A stretch of DNA of 64,000 nucleotides from positions 124,001 to 188,000 of the forward strand of contig NZ_JAMXSB010000001.1 in NCBI RefSeq assembly GCF_024124665.1. Reading direction: 5' to 3'. A program made the translations under genes and the position numbers. Numbering within the stretch: the first letter of the stretch is position 1; the number at the start of each line of letters is the position of its first letter. The DNA comes from Pleionea sp. CnH1-48 (GTDB lineage Bacteria; Pseudomonadota; Gammaproteobacteria; Enterobacterales; Kangiellaceae). The notes beneath the pieces were generated by a model. It saw only the letters and a program-made list of their open reading frames with translations, ran no database searches and had not been told where the DNA came from. This document shows positions 21,300 to 30,095 of the stretch, one piece after another.

Positions 21300-21327
21300 C
21301 TAAAGCGTCACATTTAGGTAATAGTCT

Positions 21328-23307
21328 ATGGCACAAGTATTAAAAGATTATTCAGGGTTCAAAACAAAACAAGTAGCGCAAGAAAGTCCTATCATTATTG
21401 TTGGTAATGGCCCCATTGGGGTTAGAGCCGCAAAACTTCTTCTTCAGCAAAAAAGTGATGTACCCATACTGATTTTTGGTGATGAAAAAGTCGATCCTTA
21501 CAATCGCGTACAACTGTCCAATTTTTTATCTGGTCGCTTAGATATTGATGACTTGTTTACTCCTATTGACAGCACTGAAGATTCTCGTGTCACTCAGTAT
21601 ATCGGTAAGCGCATCGTTTTCATTGATCGCGATGCTTACTGCATCAAAGATGATCAAGGCAATATTTACGAATACTCAAAACTAATCCTAGCCACAGGCT
21701 CAACGGCTTATGTGCCTGATGTGCCTGGTCAGGATATGCTAGGCGTTCTCACCTTTCGTTCACTGGCAGACGCTTATCGCTTACAACGTTGTAAACAAGC
21801 GAATAAAAGAATTTATGTAATAGGCAGCGGTGCATTAGGGCTAGAAACCGCTGTTGCAATGAAAACGCCCGACAATGAAGTATTTATTGAAGCCAGAAAA
21901 GGTTTGCTAGCAGGGCAAACCGACGCCCAAGCCTACTCGGTATTAAAAGAATGTATTTTATCTTCCGGCATTAAAATCGTCAGTAAAGATCCGGTGATTA
22001 AGCTTATTGGAAACGGGACAGTAAGCGCTGTTCAATTAACCAGTGGCAAAGTGATCGAATGTGATAACGTTATTTTTTGCACTGGTATAAAACCCAATGT
22101 CGGTCTTGCCCTTCAAGCAGGGCTTGCAACCAATAAAGGCGTCATTGTTAATCAATACATGCAAACCAGTGATCCCGACGTCTACGCCATTGGAGAATGT
22201 TCAGAATACAACGGTATTACCTATGGCGTTGTTGCACCAGGGTTAGAGCAGGCCGCTATCACAGCCAATCATATTCAAGGCATTCGTCAAGCTTATCAAG
22301 GTAGTCCGAATAACATTCAAGTGAAACTGGGTAACTACTCCTCAGGTTTTTATGGAGAACTCGACGCCAGCGACTGCGAAGTCTTCGTGTTTAGTAATCG
22401 TCTAAAAGGTATTTACCGAAAACTACTGGTCAAAAAAAACCGCGTCATTGGTTTCATTCACATAGGTATATGGGAAGAAGCAGGAAAAGTTCAAACCTAT
22501 GTGGACAAACAAACCAAAGTAAAACCCAGCCTGTTTAAAAAGTTTGCTAACGAAGGGTTATTATGGGATACCTCGAAAACCTCTAATATTCGCCAACAAC
22601 CAGAAGATTACGTCGTTTGCCTCTGTGAAAATGTTACTCGTGGCGAACTGACCTGTGCAATGAATCAAGGGAACCGAACACTGGGTACTCTTTGTGATAG
22701 AACAGGTGCGGGTACAGTATGCGGCTCATGTAAACCGCTACTGGCAGAGATGTTAGATACGCCCGTTCCTAACTTGGTCATGCGGCATTCCAAGTCCATT
22801 TATACGGCGTCTCTTTTAGCACTTTTGTTAATTATTCTTACTATTATATTTGAGCCTCTTTCAATATCGCCAAGCGTACAAGTTAATTGGAAAATAGAAA
22901 TGCTTTGGTTTGATAATTTTTGGAAACAAGTCAGCGGCTACACATTACTCGGTTTATGTGCCTTAGGTGGTGCTTTATCCCTGCGTAAACGATTTAGTAA
23001 ATTTTCAGTGGGCAATCTGGATAACTGGCGTTACTTTCATTCAGTTGTTGGTGTCTTAGCGCTTATTATACTGATGATTCATACTGGTTTACGTCTTGGT
23101 TCTAATTTGAACTTTGTATTAATGGCGGTGTTTCTTGCGGCAACATTAACGGGTTCTCTTGTCGGCATATTTATGTCTAAAAGTCATCACTGGACAGATT
23201 TAAAGCTACGTGAGTATCGTAAGTGGTGGTCTCGTATTCATTACGGTTTACTATGGCTATTACCGACTTTACTGACATACCATATCGTGTCAGTATATTA
23301 TTATTAG
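21328..23307 (+). CDS. membrane NAD(P)H:FAD oxidoreductase fused to BFD [2Fe-2S] and di-haem b domain
   Basis: 659 aa. Residues 21-400 form a pyridine-nucleotide-disulphide oxidoreductase: FAD loop GNGPIG at 26-31, NAD(P)H loop IGSGALG at 165-171, CTGIKPN at 251, and YAIGE at 286. Residues 429-475 are a BFD/NirB-type [2Fe-2S] domain with ligands C431, C433, C465 and C468. Five hydrophobic helices follow (about 493-511, 536-552, 570-590, 597-617, 636-656). They carry two His-X13-His pairs, H571/H585 and H638/H652, as in cytochrome b and ferric-reductase domains. Inferred path: NAD(P)H to FAD to Fe-S to haem b across the membrane, then to the cytochrome c encoded 19 bp downstream. The fusion is unusual. 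AGGTAA lies 8 bases before the ATG. Confidence 0.85.
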   Translation: MAQVLKDYSGFKTKQVAQESPIIIVGNGPIGVRAAKLLLQQKSDVPILIFGDEKVDPYNRVQLSNFLSGRLDIDDLFTPIDSTEDSRVTQYIGKRIVFIDRDAYCIKDDQGNIYEYSKLILATGSTAYVPDVPGQDMLGVLTFRSLADAYRLQRCKQANKRIYVIGSGALGLETAVAMKTPDNEVFIEARKGLLAGQTDAQAYSVLKECILSSGIKIVSKDPVIKLIGNGTVSAVQLTSGKVIECDNVIFCTGIKPNVGLALQAGLATNKGVIVNQYMQTSDPDVYAIGECSEYNGITYGVVAPGLEQAAITANHIQGIRQAYQGSPNNIQVKLGNYSSGFYGELDASDCEVFVFSNRLKGIYRKLLVKKNRVIGFIHIGIWEEAGKVQTYVDKQTKVKPSLFKKFANEGLLWDTSKTSNIRQQPEDYVVCLCENVTRGELTCAMNQGNRTLGTLCDRTGAGTVCGSCKPLLAEMLDTPVPNLVMRHSKSIYTASLLALLLIILTIIFEPLSISPSVQVNWKIEMLWFDNFWKQVSGYTLLGLCALGGALSLRKRFSKFSVGNLDNWRYFHSVVGVLALIILMIHTGLRLGSNLNFVLMAVFLAATLTGSLVGIFMSKSHHWTDLKLREYRKWWSRIHYGLLWLLPTLLTYHIVSVYYY

Positions 23308-23326
23308 AACAATAAAAATAATAATT

Positions 23327-24679
23327 ATGACTTTGAAAAAAACTGGTTTTATTATTTACGGCATTACAGTGACCTTACTACTCAGTGCCGTTCTTGGTTA
23401 CAACCTTTTGTCTGGTGATCAATCTTATTTTTTAGCAGGTGATGCCACACACGGTCACTATCAAATTGAGTTAGCATGCAACAGTTGCCATCAAACACCT
23501 TTTGCAACCGAAGACGATATGCAAGAAGCTTGCGAAAACTGTCACCAACAAGAACTAAAACGCGTCAATGACTCTCATCCAAAAAAGAAATTTACCGACC
23601 CACGTAACGCTGAAATGCTAGAAATGCTGGATGCTCGCTTTTGCGTCAGCTGTCACAAAGAACACAAGCCAGAAATCACTCGTCAATACGGCGTCACCAT
23701 TGCTGATGACTTTTGCTTCCATTGTCACGAAGAAGTCACCGAAGAACGCCCAAGCCACGCAGACTTTAAGTTTGACACTTGCGCAACCTCAGGCTGTCAC
23801 AACTATCATGACAACAGCATGTTGTACGAAAAGTTTCTTATGCGAAACATGAAACAAGCGGACGTTAAGAAAAAGCCCAAACTACCCAAACGTAACTCCA
23901 TGCGCCGATGGCAGAAAAAAAATCCAGAAGTAGATCCTTTACAATTTCATGACCATGATGGGGATAAATTATTTGGTAAAGATGCAATAGAAGCTCACCA
24001 GTGGGCAAAGAGCCAGCATGCTCAGGCAGCGGTTAACTGTTCTGGCTGTCATCAAATTAGTAAAGAGCAATCGTCAGAAGTACCTCATTTAAAACAAGCG
24101 ATAGACACTTGCCGGAGCTGTCACGAAAAACAATTTGAACGCTTTACGCTAGGCAAACATGGTATGCGGATAGCTTCGGGGCTGCCTGCTATGTCTCCCG
24201 TTGATGCGCGCCAACCAATGAAGCCTCAATTGCCACACAGCCAGGTTACCTGCCAAAGTTGTCACAACCCTCACACACTGGACATGCAACAAGCAGCGGT
24301 AGAATCTTGTCTTAGCTGCCATCAGGATCAGCACTCTGTTAACTATAAGCAGTCCTCTCACTATCAACTTTGGTTAAATGAGGTCGCTGGTGACGGTGCT
24401 CCTGGTACTGGTGTAAGTTGTGCCAGTTGTCACATGCCTCGTATAAAGAAAGGAAAAAAAGTAACGGTTGAACACAATCAAAACCGTTATTTAGAACCGA
24501 ATACTAAAATGCTCAAACCCGTTTGCATGAAATGCCATGGTCTGGAGTTTTCTGTCGCGGCTCTCAGTGACGAAGTCTTGATTGAGACAAACTTCAACAG
24601 CAAGCCAGACAAATCACACCCGACCTTTGAGCTAATAAAAAAGCGTTTACAACAACGATTGCAACAGCAATCAAACTAA
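23327..24679 (+). CDS. undecahaem (11-haem) membrane-anchored cytochrome c
   Basis: 450 aa. One N-terminal hydrophobic helix (about residues 7-28) works as signal anchor. Ten CXXCH motifs begin at C51, C69, C106, C130, C238, C262, C309, C328, C365 and C400. An eleventh, CATSGCH at C152, has the CX4CH spacing known from some cytochromes c3. Many extra histidines are available as distal ligands. The protein should sit in the periplasm and carry electrons from the di-haem b oxidoreductase encoded upstream. It resembles cytochrome c3/NrfH-type multihaem proteins only in motif content. The gene has a weak ribosome site and is 19 bp from the upstream stop, so coupling is likely. The terminal acceptor is unknown. 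Confidence 0.88.
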   Translation: MTLKKTGFIIYGITVTLLLSAVLGYNLLSGDQSYFLAGDATHGHYQIELACNSCHQTPFATEDDMQEACENCHQQELKRVNDSHPKKKFTDPRNAEMLEMLDARFCVSCHKEHKPEITRQYGVTIADDFCFHCHEEVTEERPSHADFKFDTCATSGCHNYHDNSMLYEKFLMRNMKQADVKKKPKLPKRNSMRRWQKKNPEVDPLQFHDHDGDKLFGKDAIEAHQWAKSQHAQAAVNCSGCHQISKEQSSEVPHLKQAIDTCRSCHEKQFERFTLGKHGMRIASGLPAMSPVDARQPMKPQLPHSQVTCQSCHNPHTLDMQQAAVESCLSCHQDQHSVNYKQSSHYQLWLNEVAGDGAPGTGVSCASCHMPRIKKGKKVTVEHNQNRYLEPNTKMLKPVCMKCHGLEFSVAALSDEVLIETNFNSKPDKSHPTFELIKKRLQQRLQQQSN

Positions 24680-24691
24680 CAAGGAGCCACC

Positions 24692-25261
24692 ATGAAACAG
24701 AACAAACTCACTGCATTATGGACAACGCTAGTCGTATCACTGTTCGCTGTTCCGGTTTCGGTTTTTGCACAAAAAAACATTACCCCACAAAAAATGGCAG
24801 ATGCTATTTTTGCCGTCATCGAATCGGATCGTACGGTGTACACTCGTAATGTAGTTAACCGCTTACAAAATGAAGAAGAAGTATTAACGGCCGAAGAACA
24901 TTGGCAAGAAGAGCAGGCACTGCCTCTGCCAGCACAGATGCTTCGCATGGGTGCTGAGCGTGTTAACGAAAAAGATGCTGGGTTTACTTATGCCCTACTT
25001 TCACTATGGCCAATCAACAAACAAAATAAACCAAAAACAGAACTTGAGAAAAAAGGCCTGGAACATGCAGCCAAAAATGGCAAGAACTTTTACGGTGAAG
25101 AAAAATTAGGTAAGAAAACTTACTTTACCGCTGTTTATCCAGATGTCGCTGTATCAGAAGCTTGCGTGAAATGTCACAACGAACATATTGATACGCCGCG
25201 CAAAGATTTTAAGCTTGGCGATGTGATGGGCGGCGTGGTCATCCGCATTCCTCTGGATTAG
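24692..25261 (+). CDS. periplasmic DUF3365 (Tll0287-like) mono-haem protein
   Basis: 189 aa. Signal peptide ending VSVFA-Q at about residue 26. One c-type haem motif, CVKCH, at residue 158 in the context SEACVKCHNEH. The preceding PAQMLRMGAERVNEKDAGFTYALLS and ENGKNFYGEE-like segments match the DUF3365/Tll0287 fold, a PAS-like haem-binding domain. Good ribosome site AAGGAG and a 12-bp gap to the cytochrome gene place it in the same operon. It may be a small electron carrier or a redox sensor. A terminator follows. Confidence 0.82.
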   Translation: MKQNKLTALWTTLVVSLFAVPVSVFAQKNITPQKMADAIFAVIESDRTVYTRNVVNRLQNEEEVLTAEEHWQEEQALPLPAQMLRMGAERVNEKDAGFTYALLSLWPINKQNKPKTELEKKGLEHAAKNGKNFYGEEKLGKKTYFTAVYPDVAVSEACVKCHNEHIDTPRKDFKLGDVMGGVVIRIPLD

Positions 25262-25285
25262 CTGCTAAGCTCTAGATCCCTTATA

Positions 25286-25327
25286 CAACGCCATCTGCTT
25301 GATTTTTCGTCAGTTGGCGTTGTTTTT
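25286..25327 (+). terminator. rho-independent terminator of the redox operon
   Basis: CAACGCCA (25286-25293) pairs with TGGCGTTG (25315-25322), followed by TTTTTC. The loop is 21 nt. It lies 24 bp after the DUF3365 stop. Confidence 0.75.
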
Positions 25328-25436
25328 CTGCTGCAATATCTCTTCACAAAAATCCAACTCGATAAACGGGTGGGCATCGATCCTAGGATGGATTGTGTTA
25401 TTCTAGGCACAAGAATTTAGAAATTTGAGTACAAAT

Positions 25437-27134
25437 ATGACCACGATCGGTATAGATTTGGGCACAACCCACAGTCTGGTGGCCTATTGGAAGGACGACA
25501 CACCTCACCTTATCCCTAATGCTTTAGGCAAAAACACGACGCCCTCCGTGGTCAGCGTCGATACCAATGGTGATATATTAGTCGGAGAAACCGCTAAAGA
25601 ACGGTTGATTTCTCACCCACAACATACCGTTGCAGCGTTCAAGCGTAAAATGGGCAGCAAAGCCACCACTCAACTTGGTGATAAGAGTTTCCGCCCCGAA
25701 GAGCTGTCAGCACTTATCCTACGGCAGCTAAAACAAGACGCAGAAGCCTATTTAGACGAACCCGTGACTGAAGCCGTAATTAGCGTACCAGCCTATTTTA
25801 ATGATGCTCAACGCCGAGCTACTAAAATCGCTGGTGAGCTAGCAGGACTCAAAGTAGAGCGTCTAATCAACGAGCCAACAGCCGCCGCCATTGCCTATGG
25901 TGTACATGATAGAGACGACGAATGCCATTTTTTGGTGGTGGATCTGGGTGGTGGTACCTTCGATGTTTCCGTGCTGGAACTTTTCGATGGCGTGATGGAA
26001 GTGCATGCCTCTGCGGGCGATAACTTTCTCGGCGGCGAAGACTTCACCCAGCTATTAGTCAATGAGTTTTTGTCCATGCACCAATTAGATGCAGCTAAAT
26101 TGTCTACTCATGACGCCAATCGACTATACAAAACAGCCGAAGAAGCCAAGCATCAACTCACCAATCAAAATGTTGTGAGTTTTCAGTTCTCTCTCAATGA
26201 TAAAAGCTATGACTGGCCGCTTCAGCGCTCCCAGTTTGAAAAACTAGCAGCCCCTTTGATTGAACGAATCAAAACCCCTATAGAACGTGCCATTAGAGAC
26301 AGTCATTTAAGACCTGCTGAGCTTGATGACGTATTGTTAGTGGGTGGTGCCACACGGATGCCAATCATTCGTTCTATTATCAGCAAAATGTTCCGTCGCC
26401 TGCCCTCTTGCACTATCAATCCTGATGAAGTGGTTGCTCGCGGCACAGCGGTTCAAGCCGCTCTAAAATCTCGCAACCAAGCTTTGAAAGACGTGGTTAT
26501 GACGGACATCTGCCCTTATACTCTGGGCGTCGAAATCGCGCAAGAAATTGACGGTAATCAACATCAAAGCGGTTACTTCTTACCCATTATTGAGCGAAAC
26601 TCTACCATTCCAGTTAGCCGGGTAGAAACACTACAAACCATATCGAAAAACCAGACTCAGATGAACTGTGTCGTTTATCAAGGTGAAAGCCGTTTGGTGA
26701 ATAACAATATTATGTTGGGCAGTCTGGATGTTAAGGTTCCCAAAAATGAGGCTGGAAAAGAAACTGTCGATGTGCGTTTTACCTACGATATCAATGGCAT
26801 CTTAGAGATTATTGTTAAAGTGAATTCTTCCGGCGAAGAGAAACGACAGATCATCAAAAACAACGACTGTATCTTAAGCGATGACGAAATCGCCGCAAGT
26901 TTTAACAAACTCGACGCATTAAAAATTCATCCTCGCGACAATGCAGAAAACCGCCTATTGCTGGCTAAAGCAGAACGCCTTTATGAAGAATCTCTTGGCG
27001 ATAAGCGTCATTACCTGGCCAGTATCATTGCTCAGTATGAAGCTGTATTAGATCGTCAAAACCCGAAAGAAATTGAATCCTTTAAAGACGAGTTCGAAAA
27101 AGTCATAGACAGTCTGGATGAGGATGTTTTTTGA
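25437..27134 (+). CDS. hscC: Hsp70-family chaperone HscC
   Basis: 565 aa from ATG 25437 ([13 protein letters not shown]). A TTG 12 bases upstream gives no better start. The actin-like ATPase motifs are all present: [59 protein letters not shown] and [13 protein letters not shown]. The length and a short substrate domain fit HscC (Hsc62) rather than DnaK, and the sequence [12 protein letters not shown] is typical. It folds or regulates specific clients, with J-type partners of the DjlB/DjlC type. The next gene encodes such a partner and overlaps by one base (TGATG). Confidence 0.92.
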   Translation: MTTIGIDLGTTHSLVAYWKDDTPHLIPNALGKNTTPSVVSVDTNGDILVGETAKERLISHPQHTVAAFKRKMGSKATTQLGDKSFRPEELSALILRQLKQDAEAYLDEPVTEAVISVPAYFNDAQRRATKIAGELAGLKVERLINEPTAAAIAYGVHDRDDECHFLVVDLGGGTFDVSVLELFDGVMEVHASAGDNFLGGEDFTQLLVNEFLSMHQLDAAKLSTHDANRLYKTAEEAKHQLTNQNVVSFQFSLNDKSYDWPLQRSQFEKLAAPLIERIKTPIERAIRDSHLRPAELDDVLLVGGATRMPIIRSIISKMFRRLPSCTINPDEVVARGTAVQAALKSRNQALKDVVMTDICPYTLGVEIAQEIDGNQHQSGYFLPIIERNSTIPVSRVETLQTISKNQTQMNCVVYQGESRLVNNNIMLGSLDVKVPKNEAGKETVDVRFTYDINGILEIIVKVNSSGEEKRQIIKNNDCILSDDEIAASFNKLDALKIHPRDNAENRLLLAKAERLYEESLGDKRHYLASIIAQYEAVLDRQNPKEIESFKDEFEKVIDSLDEDVF

Positions 27135-28060
27135 TGCAATGCTGGGATGTATTGGAAATTGAAGCCACCAACAATCGGCGCGACATAAAACGAGCTTATG
27201 CAAAAAAACTAAAAGTAACGCATCCCGAACAAGATCCCGAGGCTTTCCAGCAATTATCAGAAGCCTACAAAGAAGCACTCACCCTAAGCCACTATATTGA
27301 GCTAGAAGAAGCCGAACCACTCGAAGCAGTAACCGCCGAGGATACCAATGAAACTCTGTTTTCGGAAGCGTCCACTCATACTTCCGAAGAATCCGAGAGT
27401 AATCTGGCAACTACAAAAACAACCTCAGAAGAAGCAGAAGCAATCACTCTTTCTTCTAACGATGTTCAAGTTGAAGAAGAAAACTCAGAAGAGGCTAACA
27501 TTGATCGTTTTATCGAATCCTTTATGAGTGCATTAGAAACCCTTGCTAATGACGAGCAGCGCCGCACCAACAGCGAGCAATGGGTTCAGTTGCTTGAAGA
27601 TCCTATGCTGGACTACCTTGAGGTGAAAGAAGTTCTACGCTATGAAGTGTTCTATTTTTTCAGCCAGAGCATTTTGTACGATCAACAGCAAATTCGCCCT
27701 ATTACCATTCCCGAAAAAGCCCGCCATACCTACTCTGACTTTTTTGGCTGGAAAGATGACGAAGTGTCGCTGACTCGGCATTTTCAATTTGATCAAATCG
27801 AAGCCGTACTAGCATCTGTAGGTTCTCGAAATTCTCAAAGGCTAGAAAATGCGAACCAAACACAAGCCGAAGAAAAAGACGGATCTACCCGTTACGGTTT
27901 TTTATTCTGGTTCATACTCATTTTTGCGCTGGTAAAATTTATGCAATTTTTAACTCGCGATGATCCGAAATTTAGTAGTGAGTACTATACACTAGACAAT
28001 AAAACTCAGTGGGTTTATCAGCGAAAAGACATCGAACGATCACCACAATCTGACATTTAA
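27134..28060 (+). CDS. J-domain-like HscC cochaperone (DjlB/DjlC type), membrane-anchored
   Basis: 308 aa. The start is ATG 27134, sharing one base with the hscC stop. Residues 1-55 form a J-like domain (CWDVLEIEATNNRRDIKRAYAK and FQQLSEAYKEAL, in pieces), but the HPD loop reads HPE, as in non-canonical J proteins that serve HscC. An acidic low-complexity stretch follows (about 55-125, rich in E, A and T). A C-terminal helix (YGFLFWFILIFALVKFMQF) at about 255-275 anchors it. Acts on HscC ATPase by family knowledge. It replaces the two larger E. coli genes with one short one. Confidence 0.82.
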   Translation: MQCWDVLEIEATNNRRDIKRAYAKKLKVTHPEQDPEAFQQLSEAYKEALTLSHYIELEEAEPLEAVTAEDTNETLFSEASTHTSEESESNLATTKTTSEEAEAITLSSNDVQVEEENSEEANIDRFIESFMSALETLANDEQRRTNSEQWVQLLEDPMLDYLEVKEVLRYEVFYFFSQSILYDQQQIRPITIPEKARHTYSDFFGWKDDEVSLTRHFQFDQIEAVLASVGSRNSQRLENANQTQAEEKDGSTRYGFLFWFILIFALVKFMQFLTRDDPKFSSEYYTLDNKTQWVYQRKDIERSPQSDI

Positions 28061-28115
28061 ATACTTGAGGCTTGAAAAACTTACTTAAGGATAAATAGCC
28101 ATCAAAGGAAACAGG

Positions 28116-28739
28116 ATGAATCCATTTAATAACGAATACTACATCGCTCATGCATCATTCGACTCTAGTCAGTTTCATTTGCAACCAGACCAAAAAGCAG
28201 CCGACAGACGCTATCGATATAGAAAACTTAATACCGATGGACCAGCGTTAGTCTTCAGCAATGCTTTCAAAGAGCGAGATTTACAGACAGGAAACCAACG
28301 AAAGTTAACGGATACTATGTCTGATGGAGCAAGCTTTGTCGTCACAAAAGAAATAAGAGATTATTTATCAACATTCGATATAGAATCACTCCAGCTCTAC
28401 CCTGCCGAGATTATCGATGACAACGAAAGCAGGCATAACCACTACTGGTATTTAAATATCTATAATCGCCTGGACTGCTGGGACAGGAGCACCTCAGAAT
28501 ATGAACTTGATGAAGAAGACGAAGAAGCAGAGGCTATTGTAGATAAATTTTCACTCAACGCTGCGATACTCGAGGCCATACCTGAAGAGAAAAGATTGAT
28601 CTTTAAAATCGGAGGAAGCTCCAGCGCTTATATTTTCGTTCATCAAAAGATTGTTAGTCATTTGTTAGATAGCGACTATACAGGCATTCAGTTTTTTAAA
28701 GTTTCAGAGTTTACTGAGGGCGATCAGCACAATATCTAA
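28116..28739 (+). CDS. Imm11/DUF1629-like protein (possible immunity protein)
   Basis: 207 aa, soluble and acidic. The layout resembles Imm11/DUF1629 proteins: a polar N-terminal part, then FVVTKEIRDYLSTFDIESLQLYP-like and HNHYWYLNIYNRLDCWDRS segments, and a C-terminal KIGGSSSAYIFVHQKIVSHLL where members usually have a binding site for partner proteins. These proteins are immunity partners of polymorphic toxins in some genomes. No toxin gene is next to it here. It starts 55 bp after the J-protein stop with AAAGGAAACAGG upstream, so it may be co-transcribed with hscC. Function uncertain. Confidence 0.6.
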   Translation: MNPFNNEYYIAHASFDSSQFHLQPDQKAADRRYRYRKLNTDGPALVFSNAFKERDLQTGNQRKLTDTMSDGASFVVTKEIRDYLSTFDIESLQLYPAEIIDDNESRHNHYWYLNIYNRLDCWDRSTSEYELDEEDEEAEAIVDKFSLNAAILEAIPEEKRLIFKIGGSSSAYIFVHQKIVSHLLDSDYTGIQFFKVSEFTEGDQHNI

Positions 28740-28781
28740 GTCAGGTAAAACTGACTAACTATAAGCTTAAAAAGTTCTTAG

Positions 28782-29798
28782 TTAACTTAAAAGTTTTGAT
28801 AATTCTAACTTATCATTATCCGCAGACCTCTCGTCACAAGCAATAATCCTATCTCTGCCACTCTTCTTAGCTTTATAAAGAGCCTTGTCGCAACGTTCAA
28901 TCCAAGATGAAGAAGTGTCAGACTTATCGACTTGTGCGAGTCCTCCGCTGATAGTAATATCTTGCTCTAATTCATAGTTATGCCTTTTGATTAGCTGGCG
29001 TAACTCCTCTGCTAACCTTAACGCACTTTCTTGATTCGTCTGGCTAAGGAGAACAGCAAATTCCTCTCCTCCATATCGGAATAACTGATCAGAATCTCGT
29101 AATCGTTTTAGAACAATATTTGAAACGGCTTTAAGAACTCTGTCGCCTGTTTGATGGCCATAGGTGTCGTTGACGTTTTTAAAGAAGTCCAAATCGAAAA
29201 TAAACAAAGTGGCAGGAGCTTTATAACGATGATAAGAACTCAAAGCACTGTCAATTGATGCATGAAAAGTATTTCGGTTAAGTGCTTTAGTGAGAGGATC
29301 TTTTGTAATCAGTGTGTCTACTTTTATAAGCAGCTTCTCAATGAGGGAAGAAAATAAAAATCCAAACATACCCGCCAAGATGACGGTAGCGAATATTCGA
29401 ATAAGCACTTGAGTCGTGTAATAGGAACTAACGAAGTAAAAAGTGAAGGCCACAAAAATGCATGAAACAACCAACGCCTCTTTGCACTTCATTAAAACGA
29501 AGATATAGGTAATCATCACATAGGCCCAGAAAACACCATAGTCAGGATCATTTGCTATGGTATTTAGCAAGGCAAGAGACAGAACAACAGCATACCCACG
29601 TCCATGCCACAAATATCGCTGCTCCTTAACCAAGAGATAAACAACCGCTGCAAAGTGAATTGCGCACATTAACGATATAAAACTGCCGAGGTACTCACGG
29701 TCAAAAAATTTTATCCATGTGAAAACCAACGCTGCCAGCACAGCGACAGAGGTCAAGTAAGTGCGTATTTTTAACCGATATTTTTCTATTTCATTCAA
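28782..29798 (-). CDS. membrane diguanylate cyclase (GGDEF)
   Basis: 338 aa. Six or so N-terminal hydrophobic helices (about residues 12-155), then a GGDEF domain (about 165-325). The active site reads RYGGEEFAVLL, a functional variant. The product-inhibition I-site RxxD is intact as RDSD five residues before GGEEF. The Mg-binding FDLDFFKNVNDTYGHQTGD segment is complete. It makes cyclic di-GMP, controlling motility or biofilm; the input signal is unknown and the sensor is the membrane part. It is convergent with the Imm11-like gene. Confidence 0.92.
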   Translation of the reverse strand: MNEIEKYRLKIRTYLTSVAVLAALVFTWIKFFDREYLGSFISLMCAIHFAAVVYLLVKEQRYLWHGRGYAVVLSLALLNTIANDPDYGVFWAYVMITYIFVLMKCKEALVVSCIFVAFTFYFVSSYYTTQVLIRIFATVILAGMFGFLFSSLIEKLLIKVDTLITKDPLTKALNRNTFHASIDSALSSYHRYKAPATLFIFDLDFFKNVNDTYGHQTGDRVLKAVSNIVLKRLRDSDQLFRYGGEEFAVLLSQTNQESALRLAEELRQLIKRHNYELEQDITISGGLAQVDKSDTSSSWIERCDKALYKAKKSGRDRIIACDERSADNDKLELSKLLS

Positions 29799-30095
29799 TA
29801 GGTTACATCTTCATCGTCTAATTGATACAGCAAAATATTTATTGGGTGGTCAGGGCCCTTTAGCCTGCTAAGAAAGTATAGCCTAATTGAGATAAAACCC
29901 TTAAATCCCAAAGGTAATACCAGATACACTTCACAATTAGAGAAAACCACAGATGAAAACCACAGACACCCACAACATAGCCAAACACTCACACCAACAT
30001 CTGTATATATCTTAAATATTTAACCACCCTACTTTGATAAAGTATCCACCACTGCAAGGAATGCAGCGCATTAAAACCAACAGCAAGGAAGTAAC
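29799..30095. other. intergenic region left of the RAYT gene
   Basis: About 300 bp. It holds CCACAGACACCCACA (29960-29974), whose reverse complement shares GGGTGTCTG with the repeats on the right of the transposase. AAACCACAGA occurs twice (29945 and 29958 areas). No gene is supported. Confidence 0.45.

Noticed and set aside
29795-29992. 65-codon minus-strand frame upstream of the diguanylate cyclase
   Set aside because: No ribosome site, no recognisable domain, and composition like non-coding DNA. It overlaps the cyclase start.
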